From Parascedosporium putredinis (Eukaryota > Ascomycota > Sordariomycetes > Microascales > Microascaceae): a stretch of DNA of 64,000 nucleotides. Positions 38,001-49,400 of this stretch are shown piece by piece. A model generated the notes under the pieces. The model saw nothing but the letters and a program-made list of their open reading frames with translations, made no database searches and had not been told where the DNA came from. The translations under genes and the position numbers were made by a program. The stretch is from assembly GCA_949357655.1 (NCBI GenBank), contig CASHTG010000015.1:2976001-3040000 (forward strand), read 5' to 3'. The number at the start of each line of letters is the position of its first letter. Position 1 is the first letter of the stretch.

Positions 38001-39097
38001 CCTCCAGAGACAAGGCCGGTGGGTCGCGTCTCCGCTTGGTCAATGTCGCTCTGAAGCTGGGTTAGACGGCGTCCGATCTCCATTATCTCTTCGTCGGTCC
38101 CAGTTCGCCTCAACCGAGAGGGCCGCGTGGGAGCCCCACCCTCAGGCTCCTCGCGAGAAGGCCGAGGCACACTAACTGACGGAACACGAGAGTCGCGCTG
38201 TACTTGCGAAGAGAAGCGAGAGTCCGTGCGCTCAGTTCCATCAATCTCTCGAGGGCCAAGGGCAGAAGAGAGGGCGGCGACAGGAGTTGCGGTGGTAGAC
38301 CCTGCATACCGTGTCTCAGTAAGAGCGGGGGCGGGGACGGGATAAGGATTTTGCATAGTAGGCGTGGCATCCTGACTACGATGATGGCGTGGGTCGTAGG
38401 CCACAGAGCCGGGCTGCGAGGGAAGATAGGGTAGAGAGGGTCGGGAGTCGTGGTGTCGCGGGTCGGTATGGGAATGAGCGGGAGCTTCATACTGGCGTGC
38501 GTCACGCTGGGGGTAGGGATAGTGCTGCTCGCGTTGAGGTTGGTAGAAAGGCTGCTGCTGCTGCTGGTGTTGGGGTTGGTAGAGAGGTTGTTGCTGATGT
38601 TGCTGTTGCTGTTGTTGCTGGCTATGTCTCTGGCTGCTGTGACGGCCATCTGCGTGAGGCTGGGCATGAGCAACCTGTGGCGAGTTACGGTTCGAGCCGC
38701 GGCCACGAGCTCGCCTCAGAAAGCCAGTGCCGTAAGCTAGGTCAGAATCAACAGAAGAGCTGGAAGAGTTATTGAAGGCTAGGATTCGCGTAGCGGCTCG
38801 CCGGGTTCGAGCTCGACGCCGATGCTCAGAGGGGGCGGAGAAGAAGGTAGTAAAAATGTTTCCGGATCGAGCTGGGGGCGAGTATCGGGATATATCAAGA
38901 TAAGAAGATGAGGAGGAGGAGGACAATGAGCTTCGAGAATTTCTACGATTCGGTTGGCGACTTCGCGAGGCGTGGGTAGCGGCATCGGCTGGGGCGGATG
39001 CGGTATTCGTCGTATAATATTGGTCCCGCGAACGACGGCGGCTTCGTCGCCGAGAGCTGTCGCGACTGCTCCGGCGACGGTGATGTTCTCGCGGCAT
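16091..39097 (-). CDS. lah: Giant leashin (Woronin-body tether) / involucrin-repeat protein
   Basis: One gene of about 23 kb on the minus strand, about 7,600 codons if no further intron exists. Order from the N-terminus: Ser/Arg-rich start with SSSSSYLDISRYSPP and NSSSSSVDSDLAYGTGF (39097-38690); Gln/His tract (38640-38530); Ala/Gly segment TFAAVTTAVAAGVVGSS (about 37440-37490); 60-bp repeats (37339-37101); charged region with SAWGIVNAVLATKF (37000-35500); first Lys-repeat block (35480-32670); central conserved part with IDPQYGDLLPLPPS and KDIRPLYL (32650-31950); second Lys-repeat block (31890-19700); Ser/Arg/Glu-rich linker; intron 17691-17558; coiled coil (17500-17040); conserved C-terminal domain (FDHRCQQLCQHVQQWVLRFS to QRAEYMMLPPLQPEYNPDG and VCPAQVLVA). 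Leashins hold Woronin bodies at the cortex or septal pore; that role is by family, not shown here. About thirty frame breaks occur, most in base runs. The true stop is probably TGA at 16093-16091, after FLDDRA. Confidence 0.8.
17558..17691 (-). other. Intron of the leashin-type gene
   Basis: The donor is TAT|GTAAGTTG at 17691 and the acceptor CTCACAG at 17558, after a long pyrimidine tract. Joining gives DMTDVY-DGFGEGRIGSPRSPTRPHS in one frame, leading straight into the coiled coil (LELESKVKELIAENQLL). This is the only intron in the gene that I can place with confidence. Confidence 0.85.
19700..31890 (-). repeat. Second acidic/polylysine protein repeat block (about 40 units)
   Basis: Each unit is about 60-80 residues: an acidic, Pro/Ser-rich stretch, then a conserved core D/E-x-W-(A/G/S)-F-(T/S) with a few polar residues, then a run such as KKDKKKKKKG. 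Lys is coded almost only by AAG, so each unit shows on the plus strand as a TTCTTCTTCTT tract. Units differ in their acidic part but keep the Trp core, which argues for selection on the core. The block is the expected spacer or tether part of a leashin. Most frame breaks of the gene fall inside or beside the AAG runs. Confidence 0.85.
32670..35480 (-). repeat. First acidic/polylysine protein repeat block
   Basis: This block has about ten units of the form EDEWGSSFGAKKKKKKGGKK with acidic Glu/Pro spacers, closer to one another than those of the second block. It ends in two units with KKLNKKEQRKRAKQK and KKLTKKERRKLSKSR and in three DPWAMPAKKGKKKKG units. It is separated from the second block by the central conserved segment. 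The frame changes several times, for example near 34600, 34400, 34290, 33310 and 33000. Confidence 0.8.
32820..33110 (-). repeat. DNA-level tandem repeat coding DPWAMPAKKGKKKKG units
   Basis: Three near-identical copies of ATGGCCCATGGG and its surroundings start at 32821, 32962 and 33090, giving periods of 141 and 128 bp. The first interval carries two extra 6-bp CCTGTT units, so an in-frame second interval would be 129 bp. The missing base is a G: copy one has GGGGG at 32848-32852, copy two GGGG at 32989-32992. The reading frame breaks at this point. Confidence 0.85.
37101..37339 (-). repeat. 60-bp tandem repeat in the N-terminal part of the leashin-type gene
   Basis: Copies at 37101-37160, 37161-37220, 37221-37279 and a diverged one at about 37280-37339 code for a 20-residue unit close to YHARDSPRRERPEEKPRPVE. 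Copies one and two are 60 bp, copy three is 59 bp (GGGAG in place of GGGGAA), which breaks the frame exactly there. The unit is strongly charged, mixing Arg and Glu. Confidence 0.85.
38530..38640 (-). repeat. Gln/His-rich low-complexity tract
   Basis: In the leashin frame this codes for stretches of Gln broken by His, Pro and Tyr (QQQQQQQHQQQPLYQPQ type). On the plus strand it is a GTT/GCT microsatellite. Such tracts vary in length between strains. Confidence 0.85.
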
Positions 39098-42000
39098 GAG
39101 GGGCGCGGTTTACTTGGTCGATATCATGCACGCGATTGCTATCATTCCATGAGAGAAGGAGGGGAGAGTAGTGCGAGGCGTGTCGCCTGGGCTGCGGAGT
39201 TGGGCGTGTCGAGATGGCGAAAGCACGGATAAAACTGGGCTGAGCGCGGTTCTACAGAAATTTGGGCTACAAGGTTGATTTTTGATTTTACAGGCGATCG
39301 TGATTTCGTAAATTGCGTCGACCGCCGGCCGAAATAGGTGCGCGCGTGGGTGTGGGAAGCGAAAGGGTTTCGCGGTTGTAAGGGTTTGCCGCCACGAGGC
39401 TCGCACTTGATCCTCTCTCGTGAGTGATTGGGGAGAAGGAGGAAAATAGCGATTCGTGCGGGTGGCTGGTGGTGGGAAGGCTGCAGTTCAAGAACGAATT
39501 CGAACCCAGCGTCAGTCCCGAAGCTGGTTGGGCTGAGATTCCATGTTGTTTTGATTTCGGGTAGGTACAACTAGTGTACATGCGCAAGGGAAGGAACGGT
39601 GGGCGGGAATTTGTCGCGCCAAGGAAATCGGCCAGGGAAAGGAAGGGGCGGTGGGCGGCTTACACAGCTTGGACCATCAACGATGAGATGGGGACCTCTC
39701 CACGGGTGGAGAACAAGCGACAGGGGTGACGAGGGACGAAGGTGGCATTGTGAACGAGAGACACGCGCCCGCAGACACATCAGTCGACTGAACTGGACCC
39801 TTCAAGTTGAAGGGTGATTTAAAAGACAACCAACCTCAGCCAAACTAAGACTCCGTCTCTCGCAAGGCTTTCACAATTTTTAAAGGGAATGGCAATGGAT
39901 GAATCGATACCCGGTCCAGGTCCATCATTGATCTCAACATTCAGGATTCACAAATTGCTGATCAATCCCCTTTCGAGTGGTCAGAAAACCCCCTGCCTCG
40001 GTAAAGCTGAGGCTCTTGATGACCGTACGAAAACAGTGATACTCGGCACTCGGACACAAAGACCGACAAGCCAAATGAGAGTCCTCAGCAGGAACTTACT
40101 ATATAAACACATAGCCCACTTGCAAGTACATCACGGGAAGAAGTGGACTCCCACAAGGGAATATGGTGCAAAACGATAAAACCCCTCTGGATCTTACCCG
40201 CGCCCTACGCTTGTGGTTCGAACCAGGCCTGGCCGCACTCGAAAGGCCCTGGCAAGAGGAGCTTGATATTGACCGCACAAAGATTAGAAGCGGCGGTGCC
40301 TGGCGCCCGCCGTGGTGTTATAGTTTCCTAGTGCCCGGGGACGGGGATGAGGGTCCCAGACTCATGGCTCCTCCGTGAATAATGCCATGCTTTATGGAAT
40401 CCGCTTTATGATTGGATTGATAACCCCAAAAGCTTCCCACTCTCCCCAAAGTTCTTTTCCGCTTTTATTAGTGGCCGGCTCAGTAAATGGCTTGATCATC
40501 CCGCATCGGAGAGCAAGACATGTGCGCTTGAAGAGAGTCCTTCTTCTATGCCCCTCTGTTTAAGAAAAAAAAAAAGAAAAAAAGTTGCCCTTGGAATCAA
40601 CGATGTCTCAGTAACCCATCTCGTCCACCATAGTTTTTCTCCGACAGTACATGTAGTTACAGCGAAGAGCAATGCTAGTTGATTAATCCATTGTAATCAA
40701 GAGACCTCAAACGTGCAGTGTGCTGCACATCATTGACGCACCGCCTGTATTATATTAGTCACCCATGGATATCTCCACTTCAGTCCCTCGATCCATCGTT
40801 GCCATCAAATATCTTGGTGACGCCTTCACGAGACCTCAATCCTGGCAACATCCAATCAAAGCCGGTTACGTCGACGCCGGCTGCATTAGCCACTACGTCG
40901 GCCGTGTCCCTTCGCAGCTGAGGTCGCCCTCTTTTCTCGCAAGCCAGCGAATCAAATATCACAAGTCAACGCTGGCAGGTCCACACCTTTATTGCAAGCA
41001 CTGGCCTGACCACCACCGCCACGTGTACGCCCTTTTGCCTGCACATCGCTCAAGTCGGCCCTTGGTCCAATTTGCTGTCCATTGCTCTCCGGCGTCGTCG
41101 CCTCCGTAATAATACTGCACCGCTGAGGGATACTGATAATATGATAACTGAGCACTTCTAACCCGTACAACGGTGAGAAGTGAGGAAACGTCGAACTTCT
41201 TGCTCGACCCCTTGTCTTGCTTCTGGCCCGTCTTCAGAGTCATCTCGAGAGAAACCAGCAACCGGCCGGGTCGCTCACTCATGTCCAGACTCGGGTACTC
41301 AAGACGGGCTTCGTCCATATACAAGTAATCATAGAACCCGAATATTTTAAACGGGGTCTAGTTATAAGATGGGCAGATACATCCATCAATGGATCCCTCA
41401 GCCTAGATATCGAGCATGCTCACGTCCGTTCTCTTCATCGAGCGGCTCTCAAATTATTAATAGAGATGTCGACTTCGGGTTCTTTTGCAGGATCCCCGTA
41501 ACGTTGAAAATCAATATCCGCACGGAAAGGGCGCCCTGTGTAGGCGAAGACATATGTAGATATGGATGGATGGATGATGGATAAACGTGAAGCAGGCACA
41601 ACTGCAGCTGCGAAACAGCCTCCACCGCCGCCTCTTCAGTGACCCAATGAGAGTGGATCCAATGGATGGACGTCTATCAATTTTTCGTAACCTCAAGGAC
41701 AACAAGGAACTATCCCATCCGCGGTGGCCCTGTCCTGCCCTTCATCCATCCCCATTCTAAATATATTACGCGCCTACTTCTCCCATCTTCACTACAAAGA
41801 GAAACACATGCGTGGGAATTCATCAAACTTGCCTTTCCCCATAAATCAAGACGGGTTACTCTGTCAATCAAACTCACCGCCTCTCACCCCGGCCATCTCA
41901 TCTCCTCTCAACGGGAAACCCTGTGACCCACTTCTAGATGAAGCTTTGGCGCCCAACCACCAAACACACGGATGCGTCTTGTGTCGAGTGATACTCAAGT

Positions 42001-43062
42001 GAACTCATATATCGAAGCCTAGCACCAGGGGTCGTGTCATGTAAGGTACGCGTGCGTTCATCCATGTCCACTCCAGTAGAAACCCCGATCTTCCCACCCT
42101 CTTGCTGTACAGATTTCCAAACATCTCGTATTGGAGAGGTATCGGTGAAGGGCAAGAAAGCAGCGGAAAGGGACAGTATAAAATAGATGAAGATAAAAGT
42201 AAAAATGAATAAAAGGCTATGAATGGAGAGATGGGGGAAAGACATGGCCATATCCCAACCCTAGCATATGTTGTGCAGAATAATCAACTGCCATGCATAA
42301 GATGGAGCGATATTCTCTCTGCCTGTCTCCTCCTTTCAGAATATGATATCTTGGGAGGTGCCACCGGACATTTCATCCTCGGCGTATGTATCGTTTGAGT
42401 GATCAACCAGTAAACTGCTCAGAGAATGGGCGAAGACTTTAGCCACGGGCCGTTCCGTTCTTGAGGGGAGTCAAAAATCAGACTTTTCCACCTCCGACAA
42501 ATGTTGTTCGCCCGCGTCCAACCCGAAAACTATTACTGATGTGGCAAGGCATTCATACATAGAAGTGCCCTGTAGGCATGTGGGGATCGTCACATTCATA
42601 TATTTTATCTGCATATGGATTTGGAAAAACCAAGGGAAAAAATAAACAAAACGCAAAAAGTGGAGAGACGTGTGAACATCATCGATTACAGTCGTAGAAA
42701 ATACCATTCATGTGGCACTCGAACCCCCGAAAGCGTATTAAAGGAAAATCAAGAATATAGGCCAAAAAAGAAAAAGAAAAATCTCCCAAACGCTATTTCC
42801 CACGTGTAATGAATGCATCGCTAGACCCCCTCCAAAAGTGTACAAATATGCGCCCGGGCAAAAGGCACATCCGACCGTTGCCCAGATTCCACATCCTCCG
42901 CAGCGAGAGACAACGGCAGACTAGTGCCCAACTCCAACGTCCCTCTTCATCTCGGGTTTTCGTACATGGCTAGACCTACCATCCCCGATACTGACGCATT
43001 ACCCCTCGCCTGCTACCGGCCCACGGGCCCTTGTTCCGTTCACTTCAAGGTTGGGCTCGCCC
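39098..43062. other. 4-kb intergenic region without a recognised gene
   Basis: The left part (39098 to about 39600) must contain the promoter and 5' leader of the leashin-type gene, transcribed leftwards. The right end holds the 3' untranslated region of the P450 gene. In between I found no frame with a domain or with fungal coding character. ATGGATCC cores occur at 41389 and 41651, and A-rich runs at 40563-40585 and 42760-42785. Confidence 0.5.
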
Positions 43063-44916
43063 TCACCATCCCTCGACTACCTTGGCCTTCACCCACAAGC
43101 CGTTCGCCGGCCGCGCCGTCACACCGCCCTTTATGACCATGTTCTTCTCGTCGTACTCTTCCTTGTTGTTCAGCTCAAACTCGAACTGGCCAACCCACGA
43201 AGCGAGCAAGCACGCAAACTCGGCCTTGGCGAACGCCTGCCCGATGCAGCTCCTCGGGCCGTGCAGGAAGGTGAGGAACGCGTAGTTGCTGGACGCGCCT
43301 CCGCTACCGACCGTCGCCGCGGTCGCGGCTCCAGGGCCCGCTGCGAGCCATCGGTCCGGGTTGAACCGCCCGGCGTCCTCACCCCAGAGGGCCTGGTCTC
43401 GGTTGATAGCCCAGGGGCACAGCACGACCATGGTACCCTTGGGGATGTGTTGGCCCGCAATAGATGTGTCCACGACGGCTTGCCGGAGGGTGAGCGGCAC
43501 GGGAGAGTAGTAGCGGAGGACTTCGTTACAAACGGCGTTGAGGTAGGGCAGATGGTCAATATCAAGGGCCGTGATGTCCCGTCCCGATTCAATGGGTGGG
43601 AGGTGCTCCCTGACTTCCTTGCGCAGTCGCATCTGGACCTCGGGATGCAGACACAGCATGTAGATAGCCCACTGCATGGCTGAGGCTGTCGTCTCGTGGC
43701 CTGCGGCAAGGAACGTCATGAGCTGGTTGACGAGGTCTTCGTCACTGAAACCCCCACTTTCGATGGCTACAGACAGAATATCCACATCCGTCAATGCTTT
43801 GCGGGCAAACTTTTCCTTCTTCTCCTTGACGAGATCCAGGCATACCTGCCGGATCATGGCCGAGGCCTGGCGAATATCACCGTTTCTCTTGATCGGGAGA
43901 TTCGTAACGATCCAGCCGGGGAGGACGAGGTTGAGTAGGTTCATTACACGCGCTTGCTTCGACGGCTTGAAGACGTCCTGGTACATTTTGCTCAGAGGGT
44001 TGTCCGGGTCCTGGACGGCATGGAAATCCCGGCCGATGCCTGCCACGCCAATGATGTCGAGTGTAGCGCGCGAGGCCCAATCACCAATCTCGAGAACCTC
44101 GACCGCGTTGTCGGCGGCAGCGGCCTTTTCATCCTCACTAGCCTTAGCCGCCGCCCCGAATCGAACCTGTTCCTTCATGGCCAACGCCGACTCCCTAGAC
44201 TTGTCCCAGAAGACCGGATAAAGGTCCTTGACATGCCTGAAGGAGAAGGCGGGCATGAGGTTCTTCCTTTGTCGCTTGTGCTCGTCCCCTCTGCCATCAA
44301 AATGCCATTTCCCAAGATCCTCCCCAGGGTCCAACGAATCATGGCAGGCTTCTCAAAGTCGTAGTTCCGCGTCACCAGCACCTCAGAGAGCGCTTTGGCC
44401 GATGTCGGCATAACGCGCTCCTGATTGAGCGGGACCTTGTAGCGGAGGAGGCCGTCATTTGGAATAGTGGCCGCCCTAGATTACACGGTCAGTGTCACCA
44501 GTTACACTACTGCGCTTGGAAGGCCCCGTGCTTGGTCTGCATCCCTCGCCCGCGGGGCCTGGCCTGGGAAAGATATTGTATTGGGGTGAAAAGGGGGAGT
44601 GGGAACAGCGACGGAAAGCAAGGTCGGAAATCTTCTACTTACCAGTCGAGCATAGGTGCACCTGACGGGTCGCTGGCGATGCGCTGGAATTGGCCCAACA
44701 GCCAGTGGCTGCCCTCAGGTTCCGGTAAACCAACCAGGGGCGAAAAGTAAAAGGGGTACAGGAATACTGCATATACCCCCAAGCACCCAGTTCGGCGACC
44801 CATAGCTTCGCAAAGGTGCCCAGAAATCCCGCCGTCGACCATTGTGGCTGCAGGTAAGTCCAGGCAAAGGCGAATGCGCCAGAGGTGAGGGTTAGGCCAT
44901 TCCAGGGAGGCGCCAT
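43063..44916 (-). CDS. Cytochrome P450 monooxygenase
   Basis: Two exons, 44916-44643 and 44475-43063, with a 167-bp intron (GTAAGT ... CTAG), give about 562 residues. The N-terminus (NGLTLTSGAFAFAWTYL, and a second hydrophobic stretch YAVFLYPFYFSPLVG) should anchor it in the endoplasmic reticulum. P450 marks are all present: the oxygen-binding I-helix AAGHETTASA, the ExxR pair in NEVLRYYSPVPLTLRQ, the PERF-like FNPDRW and the haem ligand loop FLHGPRSCIGQAFAKAE. The segment EGDEHKRQRKNLMPAFSFRHVKDLYPVFW resembles fungal P450s of the CYP4-like type. The substrate cannot be told. Two frame changes each need one G: a run of five G near 44776 (before VYAVFLYPF) and a run of four G near 44292 (before DEHKRQRK). 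With these restored, every motif falls in one protein. No biosynthetic cluster surrounds it. Confidence 0.92.
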
Positions 44917-46568
44917 AGTAACAGCAATGTGGCCCCTCTGGGGGTGGTGTCACCACTTCCTAGTGATGAAACGAGGAAGGGAAAAAAAGTGACGAGGAAA
45001 GAAAGAGAGAAAGAAGCCACTGCAAAGGCGGAGCTGAGCTAGAAAGCAAGTGTGCGTCTTATGAGTGTTTGAAGAATTAAGCAAGGACGCATCCGGTCTC
45101 GAACCGATACATCAATTGGATAGGCGAGGAGAAGAGGTTTGGCGATGAACGGGATTATTTATTCCTTGGGATGGAAAGAATTTATGGTATGTGCAAGGGG
45201 GCGGATGACGACTTGGTGGAAAGGTGACGGCAGCGGAGACGGCGGAGTCGGCTGGGGTGATTCGAACCCCGACCTGGGGGAGCGGCCGTTCGAGCTTGTG
45301 TTGCTTGTGTGAGGAACGCCAAGCTTTCCGGAGAGATGGAAAGGTTGCCTGTGCTGACATGAGAATCCTACCCAATCGATGCTGGCGTCAAGGCATACTC
45401 AACAAGAGACAAAAATTCACCACGCAATTGATGAATCCGTCCACCAGGCCGAACGACGTGGTCTCTCAAATGCTTAAGTCCGATTCTTCGGGGAGAATGA
45501 GGCGATGATGCCTAGCCCGGAGCGGGATGTTCGACAATTACGACAGATACGACTTGGTTAAACCTTGAGGTTGGTCCGAATCCCGACCACCAGCGACGTC
45601 TCGAAGATAATACCCAGCGTCTCATTGGGTAACAGTCTCCAGCCAAGGGTGCTGAAACGGCCCCCACCTGCCTTAGAGTGGAGTGGAATACCGCCCCGAC
45701 GGAGACGGCTTGATTGAGGTCAACATCCTCTCTGAATATCGCCGATAAGTCAAGGTGAATCACGCTGAGCTGGGTTGATCTCTCTCCTCTTCTCCGATTT
45801 GAGCTTTGTGAATCACGCTGGCTCCGAACACCACATACCGTGCATTTACTTTTTTCTCTTCTTTTTTATACTTCTTTTGTGGACTTTCTTTTCTTTACTC
45901 CCATCTCCTCTAGGACCTATTGGGTTTAAAACGCGTGGACTCTTGGATCACGCCTTTGCAAGAACCATGCACAATCGCAGGACAACACATTCATTATTAT
46001 TGATGAAACTGAACAACTTTGACCATGCTGATGCAACGAGAGAAAAATACGTCTATAATCTCAGAGGCTACACGAAGACCTTCATTTTCCGTGGCCGCTG
46101 AGTTGCGTAGTTCGACTACTGTGTGCGCGAGCGAAAGGATGCGGCCATCTTCAACTCAATAAGGTAGTCAGATAAACCCTAATCAGTGACCCTCGACTTG
46201 ATCATGGCCCCTCATTAGGGCTGGGTGGTGAAATAGAATGAAGAGACGAGGCCTCCTTGCTGCCTGAAGTGCATGGAAGGGGTATAAGAATCCTCCCCAA
46301 AAATTCGTCAGGAGAAAGCAGATATCCCTCAAAAACGACCAGAGCTGTAGAGGGAAAAATGTAGTAAAAAAAAAAAGAAAAGGCAAGACCAGGGGCAAGT
46401 TTAGGGAGGGGATGAAAATGTGTCGTTAATAAGAAAAGAAAAGCAGAAGCGTGATTGTCAACCTTGATCCGTCCTTTCCTTCCGAATGCCCCTCTTGCGC
46501 CTTTCCTTTCATCAAGTCATAATTTGGTTTCTTCGATTCGATACAATTGTCGTCCATATTCCCCGTCT
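44917..46568. other. Intergenic region between the P450 and RING genes
   Basis: The left end must hold the P450 promoter (44917 to about 45100, with GAAAGAGAGAAAGAAG purine tracts) and the right end the 3' untranslated region of the RING gene. Between them I see no coding region. Two spots (45080-45100, 45260-45280) contain the tRNA-like core TTCGA but do not fold as tRNAs. Confidence 0.5.
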
Positions 46569-49400
46569 TTAATGTATGAGGGAGTAACACGCCGTGATAC
46601 CTCTCGCCAAGTCCTGTGAGTGGGGAATCTGACTCCTCTCTCCTAGAACACCCTTCAAAATCATATTACGGGGCCGGGCCCCGGTCCGGCATCGGAGTGT
46701 CGACGCCCACGGCGGAGCGTCGGTGCTATTAGTGTCAGCGATAGCGCTGTGCTGGCTGTTGTTAGTGATAGTTGTAGTGCGGTCCGCTACCTGCTGCGGC
46801 CGCACACCCGCATGTTGCATTCCGGAAAAAGAGGGGCCATGCTCTGATGAAAATGAATGCTCCGGAGCGTTGGTCGAAGTCGCCGCGACTGGCCGTCCTG
46901 AAGGAGAGATAATAGAATCATCCCAGTTGAAGGGCGCTGAGAAATACGCACCACCGGCGTTGGGACGAATCCGTGGTGGGCTGGCGTTTGCTCGGTTACT
47001 GCGCAGTCCCAATGCTTCTCTCTCCCTGTCCGAGTTCCACGATACATGGTGCTCGTGGAAGAGGCGGTGGTCGCGGGACGGAGATGACTGAGCTGACCCA
47101 GAGGATGGAATGCCGCCAAAGAGCTCGGGCGCCCGCTGCTTGAATATGACGCCTCTGGCCTAGAGGACATATTTCCGCTGTACCTCGCCCTAATACGGCG
47201 ACGTGGTTCAGCGGCTTCAGTGGGGGAGACCGGCGAGCTGGGGGCTTGATTCAGGTTCTAAAATTCTCTGTACCCCTCGCGAGTGGCGAAAACACGAAGT
47301 AGGAGCTCTTGAGGCACCGCTCCCGACGACCTGCAGACACCAATGTATTAGACCCAGACCACTCCCCAGTCTAGAAAGGGTTCCGCCTTGTGAGAAACTT
47401 ACCCAGCAAGCGGGATAGGGCCACCGCGGGCTCGAAGAAGCTCCAGCAGAGCTCTGCTATTAGCACTAAATCGGGGTTCCGATGGGACCTTGGTGCGGCA
47501 GTAGGGGCAACTATCACTCTCGTCGAACCACTTTTTGATGCAGTGGTCACCAAAGATGTGCTTGCAAACGGGAAGACGGAGAGGCGCTTCCTTGACACCT
47601 TCCGGCGTTTCGGAGCCAAAGTCATTGTAGCAGATTATGCAACCTAGGCAGGTATAGAAGTTAGTGGGGTTATCTCTTTTTAGTTGGTTGAATGCCAGGA
47701 GGTGAGCCAGCTCCGCAATTCTTTTTTTTTCAAAGGAAAAAATTCATAAGAAAGAGAAAAGATGGGAAAGGCGTTGACATACTCTTCTCACTCTCCGGCA
47801 AGGTGTCAACATCGACGCTTTCTAACGAGGAAATGGCAGATGCGGAGGCGACCATTTTGGTGCTAACGGAGCCTCTGAAGAACTGGGCGGCACGAAGCTG
47901 ACGGTCCTCGGTGGATCCGTGTCGGGCCAAGGCGGGCGGGAAAATGCCGTCAAGCAATGCATCCGGGTGTGTAGGCGGCTGAGGGTCCTCGTCACTATCC
48001 CGATCCCGGTCTGGAGAGAAGGGGTGGGCGCGAGCGGCGGTTCGTCGAGATCGTGCACTCATTCCTCTACGACGCGTCTCCGAGGACGCCGTGGTGGGAT
48101 TGTGAGGAGGTAAGTGCCTCGCAAAATCGTGCGGGTTGGGCGGCATAGCTATAGTTTGAGGTGGGTTAGGCACACGAAGAAGCAGAAGGTGAAGGGTGTT
48201 AAGATAAATCGGCGGGTGATGCCTCCGAGAATGACTTTTCATCAGACTTGACACTTACGTGGGACGCTTTCTGAATAGGACCCCGGATAATCGTGTCCAA
48301 ACTGTCGTAGCAATTGGTGCGGGTTGGGAAGTGGTGGGTGATGGGCGGCACCTGGAGCTGCAGTGGCGAAATGAATGTTTAGGTGAGAATGTCGCTGGTG
48401 GTGGGTAGTATGGGTATTCTGAGGGAGCGGTTGCTGCTGCCTGTGCTCCGGGCCTCCTTGCCCACCTTGCCCACCTTGCCCTCCTTGCCCTTGTGGAGAC
48501 ACGTTTGGTTGAGGATGGTTCCCGGGATTAGAGTGTACTATGCGGGCATGTGAAGATGTAGTCAGCGGTGTCGGGCCGTTGATATTGGCCATTTGATTTT
48601 GGTGCTGTGACGGCACAGGTACCGGTGCCACGTGGGGCTGCTGTTGCTGTGTTGGGGGCTGAAGATGGGGCAATAGCGAGGGCGGCGACGCAAGGTTGCT
48701 GCGGGTTGCACTTGGATGCGTTGAACTCTGAGTCTGTCGAACGTGATGCAGGGGAGGCGGGTGAGGAGGCATGGAGGAGGAGGCATGAGGGACTGAAGGT
48801 GGTTGTGTCGGTGGTGCCTGGTGTTGTTGGTGGCCCTGGAGCTGGATCTGTTGATGAGGAGGGTGTTGTTGTTGTTGGTGGTGTTGTGGTGGCGGATGCA
48901 TAGAAGGAGGGGCAGGTGGCGGGACGATGTGCGATGAGGGGGAAGGCACGCTGGGCCTAGAGTTATGGACTTGGTGAAATGGCCGAAGACCATTCATGCC
49001 TTGTCCTGGACCAGGGGCAAACTGCGGACGCCGCCAAACGGCGCGTCGTGGCCACCAGACTGCTGGAAGTTCATCATCGGCAGCTGCGGTGGGGGTAGAG
49101 TACCAGGCAGGAGCTGGTAGGGCTCAAAGTGTGAGATGGGGGCATTCGCAGATGAGGAAGGCCTGGGGCGCTCTGGGGGCCCCGGGGTAGATCCATGCTG
49201 GGAGGAGGAATAGGCGACCACTGGTAAGATGGCTGGTTGTGAGGAACCCACGGCAGATGGTGGTGGTGGATTGGGTCGGAATGCGGGGTGGGACGATGTT
49301 GGTTCTGGTAGTTGATATATGGGCATGTCGACGGCACGGGCTGCCCAGAGTGCTGTGAGGAGCTGCCGCTATTTCGATTGAGGTAGTCCATCTCGGCCAT
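46569..49400 (-). CDS. RING-H2 finger protein, probable E3 ubiquitin ligase
   Basis: Exons: 49400-48260, 48148-47783, 47643-47403 and from 47330. The introns (111, 139 and 72 bp) have GT-AG ends and matching phases. The N-terminal third is Pro/Gln/His-rich and disordered, with a 9-bp repeat coding GQG GQG (about 48450-48490). The RING-H2 finger lies in exon 3: CIICYNDFG ... LPVCKHIFGDHCIKKWF ... SCPYC, the C3H2C3 pattern, with the Trp typical of E2-binding fingers. No membrane segment is seen. The likely role, ubiquitin transfer to unknown substrates, follows from the finger only. Frame changes lie near 49290 and 49040. After exon 4 begins, the frame meets TAG at 47260-47258, yet the same frame stays protein-like for 300 bases beyond it (NQAPSSPVSPTEAAEPRRRI) and, after one more shift near 47010, ends at 46569. 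So the C-terminus is either at 47258 or at 46569. Confidence 0.75.

Noticed and set aside
16091..39097. Splitting the giant gene into about thirty separate small genes
   Set aside because: The pieces have no starts or promoters of their own, share one strand and one repeat pattern, and join by single-base changes in base runs. The ends match one known protein family.
45080..45280. Two TTCGA-containing spots (near 45090 and 45265) resembling tRNA T-arms
   Set aside because: The T-stems have mismatches and no matching 5' acceptor strand occurs at tRNA distance on either strand.
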